Shown here: piece by piece, positions 9,261 to 24,100 of the stretch | How positions within the stretch are numbered: position 1 is the first letter of the stretch | Layout of the letters: each line of letters starts with the position of its first letter | Source: Eledone cirrhosa | Lineage: Eukaryota; Mollusca; Cephalopoda; Octopoda; Eledonidae | Direction of reading: 5' to 3' | DNA: 64,000 nucleotides | NCBI GenBank assembly: GCA_964016885.1 | Contig: OZ024744.1 | Location: 113,658,215-113,722,214 of the forward strand | Program-made: the position numbers and the translations under genes | The notes under the pieces: model-generated | What the model saw: only the letters and a program-made list of their open reading frames with translations | Told to the model about the DNA's origin: nothing | Databases searched by the model: none

Positions 9261-10454
9261 CAACAGTAAAAACATTGTCATCACCATCAACAGTAGTAAC
9301 ACTGTCATCACCATCAACAGTAACAACACTGTCATCACCATCAACAGTAGTAACATTGCCATCACCATCAACAGTAACAACACTGTCATCACCATCAACA
9401 GTAACAACATTGTCATCACCATCAACAGTAACAACATTGACATCACCATCAACATTAACAACATTGTCATCACCATCAACAGTAGTAACATTGTCATCAC
9501 CATCAACAGTAGTAACATTGTCATCACCATCAACAGTAGTAACATTGTCATCACATTCAACAGTAGTAACATTGTCATCACCATCAACAGTAGTAACACT
9601 GTCATCACCATCAACAGTAACATTGTCATCACCATCAACAGTAATAACATTGTCATCACCATCAACAGTAGTAACATTGTCATCACCATCAACAGTAGTA
9701 ACATTGTCATAACCATCAACAGTAGTAACATTGTCATCACCATCAACAGTAGTAACATTGTCATCACCATCAACAGTAGTAACACTGTCATCACCATCAA
9801 CAGTAACAACATTGTCATCACCATCAACAGTAATAACATTGTCATCACCATCAACAGTAGTAACATTGTCAGCACCATCAACAGTAGTAACATTGTCATC
9901 ACCATCAACAGTAGTAACATTATCACCATCAACAGTAGTAACAAGGTCATCACCATCAACAGTAACAACATTATCATCACCATCAACAGTAATAACATTG
10001 TCATCACCATCAACAGTAGTAACATTGTCATCACCATCAACAGTAGTAACATTGTCATCACCATCAACAGTAGTAACACTGTCATCACCATCAACAGTAA
10101 CAACATTGTCATCACCATCAACAGTAATAACATTGTCATCACCATCAACAGTAGTAACATTGTCATCACCATCAACAGTAGTAACATTTTCATCACCATC
10201 AACAGTAGTAACACTGTCATCACCATCAACAGTAACAACATTGTCATCACCATCAACAGTAACAACACTGTCATAACCATCAACAGTAGTAACATTGGCA
10301 TCACCATCAACAGTAACAACATTGTCATCACCATCAACAGTAACAACATTGTCATCACCATCAACAGTAGTAACATTGTCATCACCATCAACAGTAACAA
10401 CATTGTCATCAACATCAACAGTAGTAACACTCATCACCATCAACAGTAACAACA

Positions 10455-13400
10455 TTGTCATCACCACTAACAGTAATAACATTGTCATCACCATCAACAG
10501 TAGTAACATTATCATCACCATCAACAGTAACAACATTGTCATCACCATCAACAGTAACAACACTGTCATCACCATCAACAGTAGTAACATTGTCATCACC
10601 ATCAACAGTAGTAACATTGTCATCACCATCAACAGTAGTAACATTGTCATCACCATCAACAGTGGTAACATTGTCATCACCATCAACAGTAGTAACATTG
10701 TCATCACCATCAACAGTAGTAACATTGTCATCACCATCAACAGTAGTACCATTGTCATCACCATCAACAGTAACAACATTGTCATCACATTCAACAGTAG
10801 TACCATTGTCATCACCATCAACAGTAACAACATTGTCATCACCATCAACAGTAACAACATTGTCATCACCATCAACAGTAACAACATTGTCATCACCATC
10901 AACAGTAACAACATTGTCATCACCATCAACAGTAGTAACTCTGTCATCACCATCAACAGTAGTAACTCAGTCATCACCATCAACAGTAACAACATTGTCA
11001 TCACCATCAACAGTAGTAACATTGTCATCACCATCAACAGTAACAACATTGTCATCACCATCAACAGTAGTAACATTGTCATCACCATCAACAGTAGTAA
11101 CATTGTCATCACCATCAACAGTAGTAACATTGTCATCACCATCAACAGTAGTAACTCTGTCATCACCATCAACAGTCGTAACTCTGTCATCACCATCAAC
11201 AGTAGTAACTCTGTCATCACCATCAACAGTAACAACATTGTCATCACAATCAACAGTAATAACATTGTCATCACCATCAACAGTAGTAACATTGTCATCA
11301 CCATCAACAGCAACAACATTGTCATCACCATCAACAGTAATAACATTGCCATCACCATCAACATTAGTAAAAATGTCATCACCATCAACAGTAACAACAT
11401 TGTCATCACCATCAACAGTAACAACATTGTCATCACCATCAACAGTAGTAACATTGTCAGCAGCATCAACAGTAACAACATTGTCATCACCATCAACAGT
11501 AGTAACATTGTCATCACCATCAACAGTAACAACATTGTCATCACCATCAACAGTAACAACATTGTCATCACCATCAACAGTAACAACATTGTCATCACCA
11601 TCAACAGTAGTAACGCTGCCATCACCATCAACAGTAGTAACATTGTCATCACCATCAACAGAAACAACATTGTCATCACCATCAACAGTAACAACACTGT
11701 CATCACCATCAACAGTAACAACACTGTCATCACCATCAACAGTAACAACACTGTCATCACCATCAACAGAAACAACATTGTCATCACCATCAACAGTAAC
11801 AACATTGTCATCACCATCAACAGTAACAACATTGTCATCACCATCAACAGTAACAACATTGTCATCACCATCAACAGTAACAACATTGTCATCACCATCA
11901 ACAGTAGTAACATTGTCATCACCATCAACAGTAGTAACATTGTCATTACAATCAACAGTAGTAACACTGTCATCACCATCAACAGTAACAACACTGTCAT
12001 CACCATCAACAGTAACAACACTGTCATCACCATCAACAGCAACAACATTGTCATCACCATCAACAGTAGTAACATTGTCATCACCATCAACAGTAGTAAC
12101 ACTGTCATCACCATCAACAGTAGTAACATTGTCATCACCATCAACACTAGTAACATTGTCATCACCATCAACAGTAACAACATTGTCATCACCATCAACA
12201 GTAGTAACATTGTCATCACCATCAACAGTAGTAACACTGTCATCACCATCAACAGTAACAACATTGTCATCACCATCAACAGTAATAACATTGTCATCAC
12301 CATCAACAGTAGTAACATTGTCATCACCATCAACAGTAGTAACACTGTCATCACAATCAACAGTAACAACACTGTCATCACCATCAACAGTAGTAACATT
12401 GTCATCACCATCAACAGTAACAACATTGTCATCACCATCAACAGTAACACCATTGTCATCAACATCAACAGTAGTAACATTGTCATCACCATCAACAGTA
12501 GTAACACTGTCATCACCATCAACAGTAGTAACATTGTCATCACCATTAACAGTAACAACATTGTCATCACCATCAACAGTAGCAACATTGTCATCACCAT
12601 CAACAGTAACAACATTGTCATCACCATCAACAGTAGTAACATTGTCATCACCATCAACAACATTGTCATCACCATCAACAGTAGTAACAGTCATCACCAT
12701 CAACAGTAACAACATTGTCATCACCATTAACAGTAATAACATTGTCATCACCATCAACAGTAGTAACATTGTCATCACCATCAACAGTAACAACATTGTC
12801 ATCACCATCAACAGTAACAACATTGTCATCACCATCAACAGTAACAACATTGTCATCACCATCAACAGTAACAACATTGTCATCACCATCAACAGTAGTA
12901 ACATTGTCATCACCATCAACAGTAACAACATTGTCATCACCATCAACAGTAACAACATTGTCATCACCATCAACAGTGGTAACATTGTCATCACCATCAA
13001 CAGTAGTAACATTGTCATCACCATCAACAGTAGTACCATTGTCATCACCATCAACAGTAACAACATTGTCATCACATTCAACAGTAGTACCATTGTCATC
13101 ACCATCAACAGTAACAACACTGTCATCACCATCAACAGTAACAACATTGTCATCACCATGAACAGTAGTAACTCTGTCATCACCATCAACAGTAACAACA
13201 TTGTCATCACCATCAACAGTAATAACATTGTCATCACCATCAACAGTAGTAACATTCTCATCACCATCAACAGTAGTAACATTGTCATCACCATCAACAG
13301 TTGTAACATTGTCATCACCATCAACAGTAGTAACTCTGTCATCACCATCAACAGTCGTAACTCTGTCATCACCATCAACAGTAGTAACTCTGTCATCACC

Positions 13401-14980
13401 ATCAACAGTAACAACATTGTCATCACAATCAACAGTAATAACATTGTCATCACCATCAACAGTAGTAACATTGTCATCACCATCAACAGCAACAACATTG
13501 TCATCACCATCAACAGTAACAACATTGTCATCACCATCAACAGTAGTAACATTGTCATCACCATCAACAGCAACAACATTGTCATCACCATCAACACTAA
13601 CAACATTGTCATCACCATCAACAGTAACAACATTGTCATCACCATCAACAGTAGTAACATTGTCATCACCATCAACAGTAACAACATTGTCATCACCATC
13701 AACAGTAACAACATTGTCATCACCATCAACAGTAACAACATTGTCATCAACATCAACAGTAACAACACTGTCATCACCATCAACAGTAACAACACTGTCA
13801 TCACCATCAACAGTAACAACATTGTCATCACCATCAACAGTAACAACATTGTCATCACCATCAACAGTAGTAACATTGTCATCACCATCAACAGTAACAA
13901 CATTGTCATCACCATCAACAGTAGTAACGCTGCCATCACCATCAACAGTAGTAATATTGTCATCACCATCAACAGTGGTAACATTGTCATCACCATCAAC
14001 AGTAGTAACAATGTCATCACCATCAACAGTAACAACAGTCATCACCATCATCAGTAACAACATTGTCATCACCATCAACAGTAACAACATTGTCATCACC
14101 ATCAACAGTAACAACATTGTCATCACCATCAACAGTAATAACATTGTCATCACCATCAACAGTAATAACATTGTCATCACCATCAACAGTAGTAACATTA
14201 TCATCACCATCAACAGTAGTAACACTGTCATCACCATCAACAGTAACAATACTGTCATCACCATCAACAGTAGTAACATTGTCATCACCATCAACAGTAA
14301 CAACACTGTCATCACCATCAACAGTAACAACATTGTCATCACCATCAACAGTAATAACATTGTCATCACCATCAACAGTAGTAACATTGTCATCACCATC
14401 AACAGTAACAACATTGTCATCACCATCAACAGTAGTAACATTGTCATCACCATCAACAGTAGTAACATTGTCATCACCATCAACAGTAGTAACTCTGTCA
14501 TCACCATCAACAGTCGTAACTCTGTCATCACCATCAACAGTAGTAACTCTGTCATCACCATCAACAGTAACAACACTGTCAACACCATCAACAGTAACAT
14601 TGTCATCACCATCAACAGTAACAACATTGTCATCACCATCAACAGTTATAACATTGTCCTCACCATCAACAGTAGTAACACTGTCATCACCATCAACAGT
14701 AGTAACGCTGCCATCACCATCAACAGTAACAACATTGTCATCACCATCAACAGTAGTAACATTGTCATCACCATCAACAGAAACAACATTGTCATCACCA
14801 TCAACAGTAACAACACTGTCATCACCATCAACAGTAACAACACTGTCATCACCATCAACAGTAGTAACATTGTCATCACCATCAACAGAAACAACATTGT
14901 CATCACCATCAACAGTAACAACACTGTCATCACCATCAACAGTAACAACATTGTCATCACCATCAACAGTAACAACATTG
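10455..14980. repeat. About 2.26-kb higher-order tandem duplication in the 27-bp array
   Basis: A TCACCA(C/T)TAACAGTAATAAC variant occurs at 10461 and 12721, and a CACATTCAACAGTAGTACC variant at 10786 and 13073, giving offsets of 2260 and 2287. The difference is exactly one 27-bp unit. The outer boundaries are approximate. Confidence 0.6.
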
Positions 14981-17900
14981 TCATCACCATCAACAGTAAC
15001 AACATTGTCATCACCATCAACAGTAACAACATTGTCATCACCATCAACAGTAGTAACATTGTCATCACCATCAACAGTAGTAACATTGTCATTACAATCA
15101 ACAGTAGTAACACTGTCATCACCATCAACAGTAACAACACTGTCATCACCATCAACAGTAACAACACTGTCATCACCATCAACAGTAGTAACACTGTCAT
15201 CACCATCAACAGTAGTAACACTGTCATCACCATCAACAGTAGTAACATTGTCATCACCATCAACACTAGTAACATTGTCATCACCATCAACAGTAACAAC
15301 ATTGTCATCACCATCAACAGTAGTAACATTGTCATCACCATCAACAGTAGTAACACTGTCATCACCATCAACAGTAACAACACTGTCATCACCATCAACA
15401 GTAACAACACTGTCATCACCATCAACAGTAGTAACACTGTCATCACCATCAACAGTAGTAACACTGTCATCACCATCAACAGTAGTAACATTGTCATCAC
15501 CATCAACAGTAGTAACATTGTCATCACCATCAACAGTAGTAACATTGTCATCACCATCAACAGTAGTAACATTGTCATCACCATCAACAGTAGTAACATT
15601 GTCATCACCATAAACAGTAGTAACACTGTCATCACAATCAACAGTAACAACACTGTCATCACCATCAACAGTAGTAACATTGTCAACACCATCAATAGTA
15701 ACAATATTGTCATCACCATCAACAGTAACACCATTGTCATCAACATCAACAGTAGTAACATTGTCATCACCATCAACAGTAGTAACACTGTCATCACCAT
15801 CAACAGTAGTAACATTGTCATCACCATCAACAGTAACAACATTGTCATCACCATCAACAGTAGCAACATTGTCATCACCATCAACAGTAACAACATTGTC
15901 ATCACCATCCAACATTGTCATCACCATCAACAGTAACAACACTGTCATCACCATCAACAGTAGTAACATTGTCATCACCATCAACAGTAGTAACAAGGTC
16001 ATCACCATCAACAGTAACAACATTATCATCACCATCAACAGTAATAACATTGTCATCACCATCAACAGTAGTAACATTGTCATCACCATCAACAGTAGTA
16101 ACATTGTCATCACCATCAACAGTAGTAACACTGTCATCACCATCAACAGTAACAACATTGTCATCACCATCAACAGTAGTAACATTGTCATCACCATCAA
16201 CAGTAGTAACTCTGTCATCACCATCAACAGTCGTAACTCTGTCATCACCATCAACAGTAGTAACTCTGTCATCACCATCAACAGTAACAACATTGTCATC
16301 ACAATCAACAGTAATAACATTGTCATCACCATCAACAGTAGTAACATTGTCATCACCATCAACAGCAACAACATTGTCATCACCATCAACAGTAATAACA
16401 TTGCCATCACCATCAACATTAGTAAAAATGTCATCACCATCAACAGTAACAACATTGTCATCACCATCAACAGTAACAACATTGTCATCACCATCAACAG
16501 TAGTAACATTGTCAGCAGCATCAACAGTAACAACATTGTCATCACCATCAACAGTAGTAACATTGTCAGCAGCATCAACAGTAACAACACTGTCATCACC
16601 ATCAACAGAAACAACATTGTCATCACCATCAACAGTAACAACATTGTCATCACCATCAACAGTAACAACATTGTCATCACCATCAACAGTAACAACATTG
16701 TCATCACCATCAACAGTAACAACATTGTCATCACCATCAACAGTAGTAACATTGTCATCACCATCAACAGTAGTAACATTGTCATTACAATCAACAGTAG
16801 TAACACTGTCATCACCATCAACAGTAACAACACTGTCATCACCATCAACAGTAACAACACTGTCATCACCATCAACAGTAACAACACTGTCATCACCATC
16901 AACAGCAACAACATTGTCATCACCATCAACAGTAGTAACATTGTCATCACCATCAACAGTAGTAACACTGTCATCACCATCAACAGTAGTAACATTGTCA
17001 TCACCATCAACACTAGTAACATTGTCATCACCATCAACAGTAACAACATTGTCATCACCATCAACAGTAGTAACATTGTCATCACCATCAACAGTAGTAA
17101 CACTGTCATCACCATCAACAGTAACAACATTGTCATCACCATCAACAGTAATAACATTGTCATCACCATCAACAGTAGTAACATTGTCATCACCATCAAC
17201 AGTAGTAACACTGTCATCACAATCAACAGTAACAACACTGTCATCACCATCAACAGTAGTAACATTGTCATCACCATCAACAGTAACAACATTGTCATCA
17301 CCATCAACAGTAACACCATTGTCATCAACATCAACAGTAGTAACATTGTCATCACCATCAACAGTAGTAACACTGTCATCACCATCAACAGTAGTAACAT
17401 TGTCATCACCATTAACAGTAACAACATTGTCATCACCATCAACAGTAGCAACATTGTCATCACCATCAACAGTAACAACATTGTCATCACCATCAACAGT
17501 AGTAACATTGTCATCACCATCAACAACATTGTCATCACCATCAACAGTAGTAACACTGTCATCACCATCAACAGTAACAACATTGTCATCACCATTAACA
17601 GTAATAACATTGTCATCACCATCAACAGTAGTAACATTGTCATCACCATCAACAGTAACAACATTGTCATCACCATCAACAGTAACAACATTGTCATCAC
17701 CATCAACAGTAACAACATTGTCATCACCATCAACAGTAACAACATTGTCATCACCATCAACAGTAACAACATTGTCATCACCATCAACAGTAGTAACATT
17801 GTCATCACCATCAACAGTAACAACATTGTCATCACCATCAACAGTAACAACATTGTCATCACCATCAACAGTGGTAACATTGTCATCACCATCAACAGTA

Positions 17901-20712
17901 GTAACATTGTCATCACCATCAACAGTAGAACCATTGTCATCACCATCAACAGTAACAACATTGTCATCACATTCAACAGTAGTACCATTGTCATCACCAT
18001 CAACAGTAACAACACTGTCATCACCATCAACAGTAACAACATTGTCATCACCATGAACAGTAGTAACTCTGTCATCACCATCAACAGTCGTAACTCTGTC
18101 ATCACCATCAACAGTAGTAACTCTGTCATCACCATCAACAGTAACAACATTGTCATCACAATCAACAGTCATAACATTGTCATCACCATCAACAGTAGTA
18201 ACATTGTCATCACCATCAACAACATTGTCATCACCATCAACAGTAACAACATTGTCATCACCATCAACAGTAGTAACATTGTCATCACCATCAACAGCAA
18301 CAACATTGTCATCACCATCAACACTAACAACATTGTCATCACCATCAACAGTAACAACATTGTCATCACCATCAACAGTAGTAACATTGTCATCACCATC
18401 AACAGTAACAACATTGTCATCACCATCAACAGTAACAACATTGTCATCACCATCAACAGTAACAACATTGTCATCAACATCAACAGTAACAACACTGTCA
18501 TCACCATCAACAGTAACAACACTGTCATCACCATCAACAGTAACAACATTGTCATCACCATCAACAGTAACAACATTGTCATCACCATCAACAGTAGTAA
18601 CATTGTCATCACCATCAACAGTAACAACATTGTCATCACCATCAACAGTAGTAACGCTGCCATCACCATCAACAGTAGTAATATTGTCATCACCATCAAC
18701 AGTGGTAACATTGTCATCACCATCAACAGTAGTAACAATGTCATCACCATCAACAGTAACAACAGTCATCACCATCATCAGTAACAACATTGTCATCACC
18801 ATCAACAGTAACAACATTGTCATCAACATCAACAGTAGTAACATTGTCAGCACCATCAACAGTAACAACACTGTCATCACCATCAACAGTAACAACATTG
18901 TCATCACCATCAACAGTAATAACATTGTCATCACCATCAACAGTAGTAACATTATCATCACCATCAACAGTAGTAACACTGTCATCACCATCAACAGTAA
19001 CAATACTGTCATCACCATCAACAGTAGTAACATTGTCATCACCATCAACAGTAACAACACTGTCATCACCATCAACAGTAACAACATTGTCATCACCATC
19101 AACAGTAATAACATTGTCATCACCATCAACAGTAGTAACATTGTCATCACCATCAACAGTAACAACATTGTCATCACCATCAACAGTAGTAACATTGTCA
19201 TCACCATCAACAGTAGTAACATTGTCATCACCATCAACAGTAGTAACTCTGTCATCACCATCAACAGTCGTAACTCTGTCATCACCATCAACAGTAGTAA
19301 CATTGTCATCACCATCAACAGTAACAACATTGTCATCACAATCAACAGTCATAACATTGTCATCACCATCAACAACATTGTCATCACCATCAACAGTAAC
19401 AACACTGTCAACACCATCAACAGTAACATTGTCATCACCATCAACAGTAACAACATTGTCATCACCATCAACAGTTATAACATTGTCCTCACCATCAACA
19501 GTAGTAACACTGTCATCACCATCAACAGTAGTAACGCTGCCATCACCATCAACAGTAACAACATTGTCATCACCATCAACAGTAGTAACATTGTCATCAC
19601 CATCAACAGAAACAACATTGTCATCACCATCAACAGTAACAACACTGTCATCACCATCAACAGTAACAACACTGTCATCACCATCAACAGTAGTAACATT
19701 GTCATCACCATCAACAGAAACAACATTGTCATCACCATCAACAGTAACAACACTGTCATCACCATCAACAGTAACAACATTGTCATCACCATCAACAGTA
19801 ACAACATTGTCATCACCATCAACAGTAACAACATTGTCATCACCATCAACAGTAACAACATTGTCATCACCATCAACAGTAGAAACATTGTCATCACCAT
19901 CAACAGTAGTAACATTGTCATTACAATCAACAGTAGTAACACTGTCATCACCATCAACAGTAACAACACTGTCATCACCATCAACAGTAACAACACTGTC
20001 ATCACCATCAACAGTAGTAACACTGTCATCACCATCAACAGTAGTAACACTGTCATCACCATCAACAGTAGTAACATTGTCATCACCATCAACACTAGTA
20101 ACATTGTCATCACCATCAACAGTAGTAACATTGTCATCACCATCAACAGTAGTAACACTGTCATCACCATCAACAGTAACAACACTGTCATCACCATCAA
20201 CAGTAACAACACTGTCATCACCATCAACAGTAGTAACACTGTCATCACCATCAACAGTAGTAACACTGTCATCACCATCAACAGTAGTAACATTGTCATC
20301 ACCATCAACAGTAGTAACATTGTCATCACCATCAACAGTAGTAACATTGTCATCACCATCAACAGTAGTAACATTGTCATCACCATCAACAGTAGTAACA
20401 TTGTCATCACCATAAACAGTAGTAACACTGTCATCACAATCAACAGTAACAACACTGTCATCACCATCAACAGTAGTAACATTGTCAACACCATCAACAG
20501 TAACAATATTGTCATCACCATCAACAGTAACACCATTGTCATCAACATCAACAGTAGTAACATTGTCATCACCATCAACAGTAGTAACACTGTCATCACC
20601 ATCAACAGTAGTAACATTGTCATCACCATCAACAGTAACAACATTGTCATCACCATCAACAGTAGCAACATTGTCATCACCATCAACAGTAACAACATTG
20701 TCATCACCATCC
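10940..20712. repeat. About 4.8-kb higher-order tandem duplication in the 27-bp array
   Basis: A unique junction variant ATCACCATCCAACATTGTC sits at about 15902 and again exactly 4802 bp later. Other rare variants recur at offsets of 4727 to 5055, drifting as whole units are gained or lost: ACACCATTGTCATCAAC at 12449/17315 and 15730/20532, and ACTGTCAACACC at 14575/19404. The second copy is 15911-20712. The first is roughly 10,940-15,910, with a left edge known only to within a few hundred bases. A start of a third copy (AACAAGGTCATCACC at about 20795, also at 9941 and 15993) follows 20713. Confidence 0.75.
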
Positions 20713-21198
20713 AACATTGTCATCACCATCAACAGTAACAACACTGTCATCACCATCAACAGTAGTAACATTGTCATCACCATCAACAGTAGTAACAAGG
20801 TCATCACCATCAACAGTAACAACATTATCATCACCATCAACAGTAATAACATTGTCATCACCATCAACAGTAGTAACATTGTCATCACCATCAACAGTAG
20901 TAACATTGTCATCACCATCAACAGTAGTAACACTGTCATCACCATCAACAGTAACAACATTGTCATCACCATCAACAGTAATAACATTGTCATCACCATC
21001 AACAGTAGTAACATTGTCATCACCATCAACAGTAGTAACATTGTCATCACCATCAACAGTAGTAACACTGTCATCACCATCAACAGTAGTAACACTGTCA
21101 TCACCATCATCAGTAACAACATTGTCATCACCATCAACAGTAACAACACTGTCATCACCATCAACAGTAACAACACTGTCATCACCATCAACAGTAGT

Positions 21199-24100
21199 AA
21201 CATTGTCATCACCATCAACAGTAACAACATTGTCATCACCATCAACAGTAGTAACATTGTCATCACCATCAACAGTAACAACATTGTCATCACCATCAAC
21301 AGTAGTAACATTGTCATCACCATCAACAGTAACAAAATTGTCCTCACCATCAACAGTAACAACATTGTCATCACCATCAACAGTAGTAACATTGTCATCA
21401 CCATCAACAACATTGTCATCACCATCAACAGTAGTAACACTGTCATCACCATCAACAGTAACAACATTGTCATCACCATTAACAGTAATAACATTGTCAT
21501 CACCATCAACAGTAGTAACATTGTCATCACCATCAACAGTAACAACATTGTCATCACCATCAACAGTAACAACATTGTAATCACCATCAACAGTAGTAAC
21601 ATTGTCATCACCATCAACAGTAACAACATTGTCATCACCATCAACAGTAACAACATTGTCATCACCATCAACAGTGGTAACATTGTCATCACCATCAACA
21701 GTAGTAACATTGTCATCACCATCAACAGTAGTACCATTGTCATCACCATCAACAGTAACAACATTGTCATCACATTCACCAGTAGTACCATTGTCATCAC
21801 CATCAACAGTAAGAACATTGTCATCACCATCAACAGTAACAACATTGTCATCAAAATCAACAGTAACAACATTGTCATCACCATGAACAGTAGTAACTCT
21901 GTCATCACCATCAACAGTAATAACATTGTCATCACCATCAACAGTAGTAACTTTGTCATCACCATCAACAGTAACAACATTGTCATCACCATCAACAGTA
22001 GTAACATTGTCATCACCATCAACAGTAGTAACATTGTCATCAACATCAACAGAAGTAACTCTGTCATCACCATCAACAGTCGTAACTCTGTCATCACCAT
22101 CAACAGTAACAACATTGTCATCACAATCAACAGTAATAACATTGTCATCACCATCAACAGTAGTAACATTGTCATCACTATCAACAGCAACAACATTGTC
22201 ATCACCATCAACAGTAATAACATTGTCATCACCATCAACATTAGTAAAATTGTCATCACCATCAACAGTAACAACATTGTCATCACCATCAACAGTAACA
22301 ACAGTGTCATCACCATCAACAGTAGTAACATTGTCAGCACCATCAACAGTAACAACATTGTCATCACCATCAACAGTAGTAACATTGTCATCACCATCAA
22401 CAGTAACAACATTGTCATCACCATCAACAGTAACAACATTGTCATCACCATCAACAGTAACAACATTGTCATCACTATCAACAGTAGAAACATTGTCATC
22501 ACCATCAACAGTAGTAACATTGTCATCACCATCAACAGTAACAACATTGTCATCACCATCAACAATAGTAACACTGTCATCCCCATCAACAGTAGTAACA
22601 TTGTCATCACCATCAACAGTACTAACATTGTCATCACCATCAACAGTAACAAGTGTCATCACAATCAACAGTAACAACATTGTCATCACCATCAACAGTA
22701 ACAACATTGTGATCACCATCAACAGTAACAACATTGTCATCAACATCAACAGTAGTAACCTTGTCATCACCATCAACAGTAGTAACATTGTCATCACCAT
22801 CAACACTAGTAACATTGTCATCACCATCAACAGTAATAACATTGTCATCACCATCAACAGTAACAACATTGTCATCACCATCAACAGTAACAACATTGTC
22901 ATCACCATCAACAGTAACAACATTTTCATCACCATCAACAGCAGTAACAACACTGTCATCACCATCAACAGTAGTAACACTGCCATCACCATCAACAGTA
23001 ACAACATTGTCATCACCATCAACAGTAACAACATTGTCATCACCATCAACAGTAGTAACATTGTCATCACCATCAACAGTAGTAACATTGTCATCACCTT
23101 CAACAGTAACAACATTGTCATCACCATCAACATTAGTAACATTGTCATCACCATCAACAGTAACAACACTGTCATCACCATCAACATTAGTAACATTGTC
23201 ATCACCATCAACAGTAACAACATTGTCATCACCATCAACAATAGTAACACTGTCATCACCATCAACAGTAACATTGTTATCACCATCAACAGTAACATGA
23301 TTTTCACCATCAACAGTAGTAACAAAATCATCACCATCAACAGTAGTAACACTGTCATGACCATCAACAGTAACAACACTGTCATCACCATCAACAGAAG
23401 TAACATTGTCATCACCATCAACAGTAACAACACTGTCATCACCATCAACAGTAGTAACATTGTCATCACCATCAACAACACTGTCATCACCATCAACAGT
23501 AACAACACTGTCATCACCATCAACAGTAACAACATTGTCATCACCATCAACAGTAACATTGTCATCACCATCAACAGTAACAACATTGTCATCACCATCA
23601 ACAGTAACAACATTGTCATCACCATCAACAGTAGTAACACTGTCATCACCATCAACAGTAACAACATTGTCATCACCATCAACAGTAGTAACATTGTCAT
23701 CACGATCAACAGTAACAACATTGTCATCACCATCAACAGTAGTAACATTGTGTTAACCATCAACAGTAACAACATTGTCATCACCATCAACAGTAGTAAC
23801 ATTGTCATCACCATCAACAGTAGTAACATTGTCATCACCATCAACAGTAACAACATTGTCATCACCATCAACAGTAACAACATTGTCATCACCATCAACA
23901 GTAGTAACATTGTCATCACCATCAACAATAGTAACAATGTCATCACCATCAACAGTAACAACATTGTCATCAACAGTAACAACATTGTCATCACCATCAA
24001 CAGTAGTAACATTGTCATCACCATCAACAGTAACAACACTGTCATCACCACCAACAGTAATAACACTGTCATCACCATCAACAGTAGTAACACTATCATC

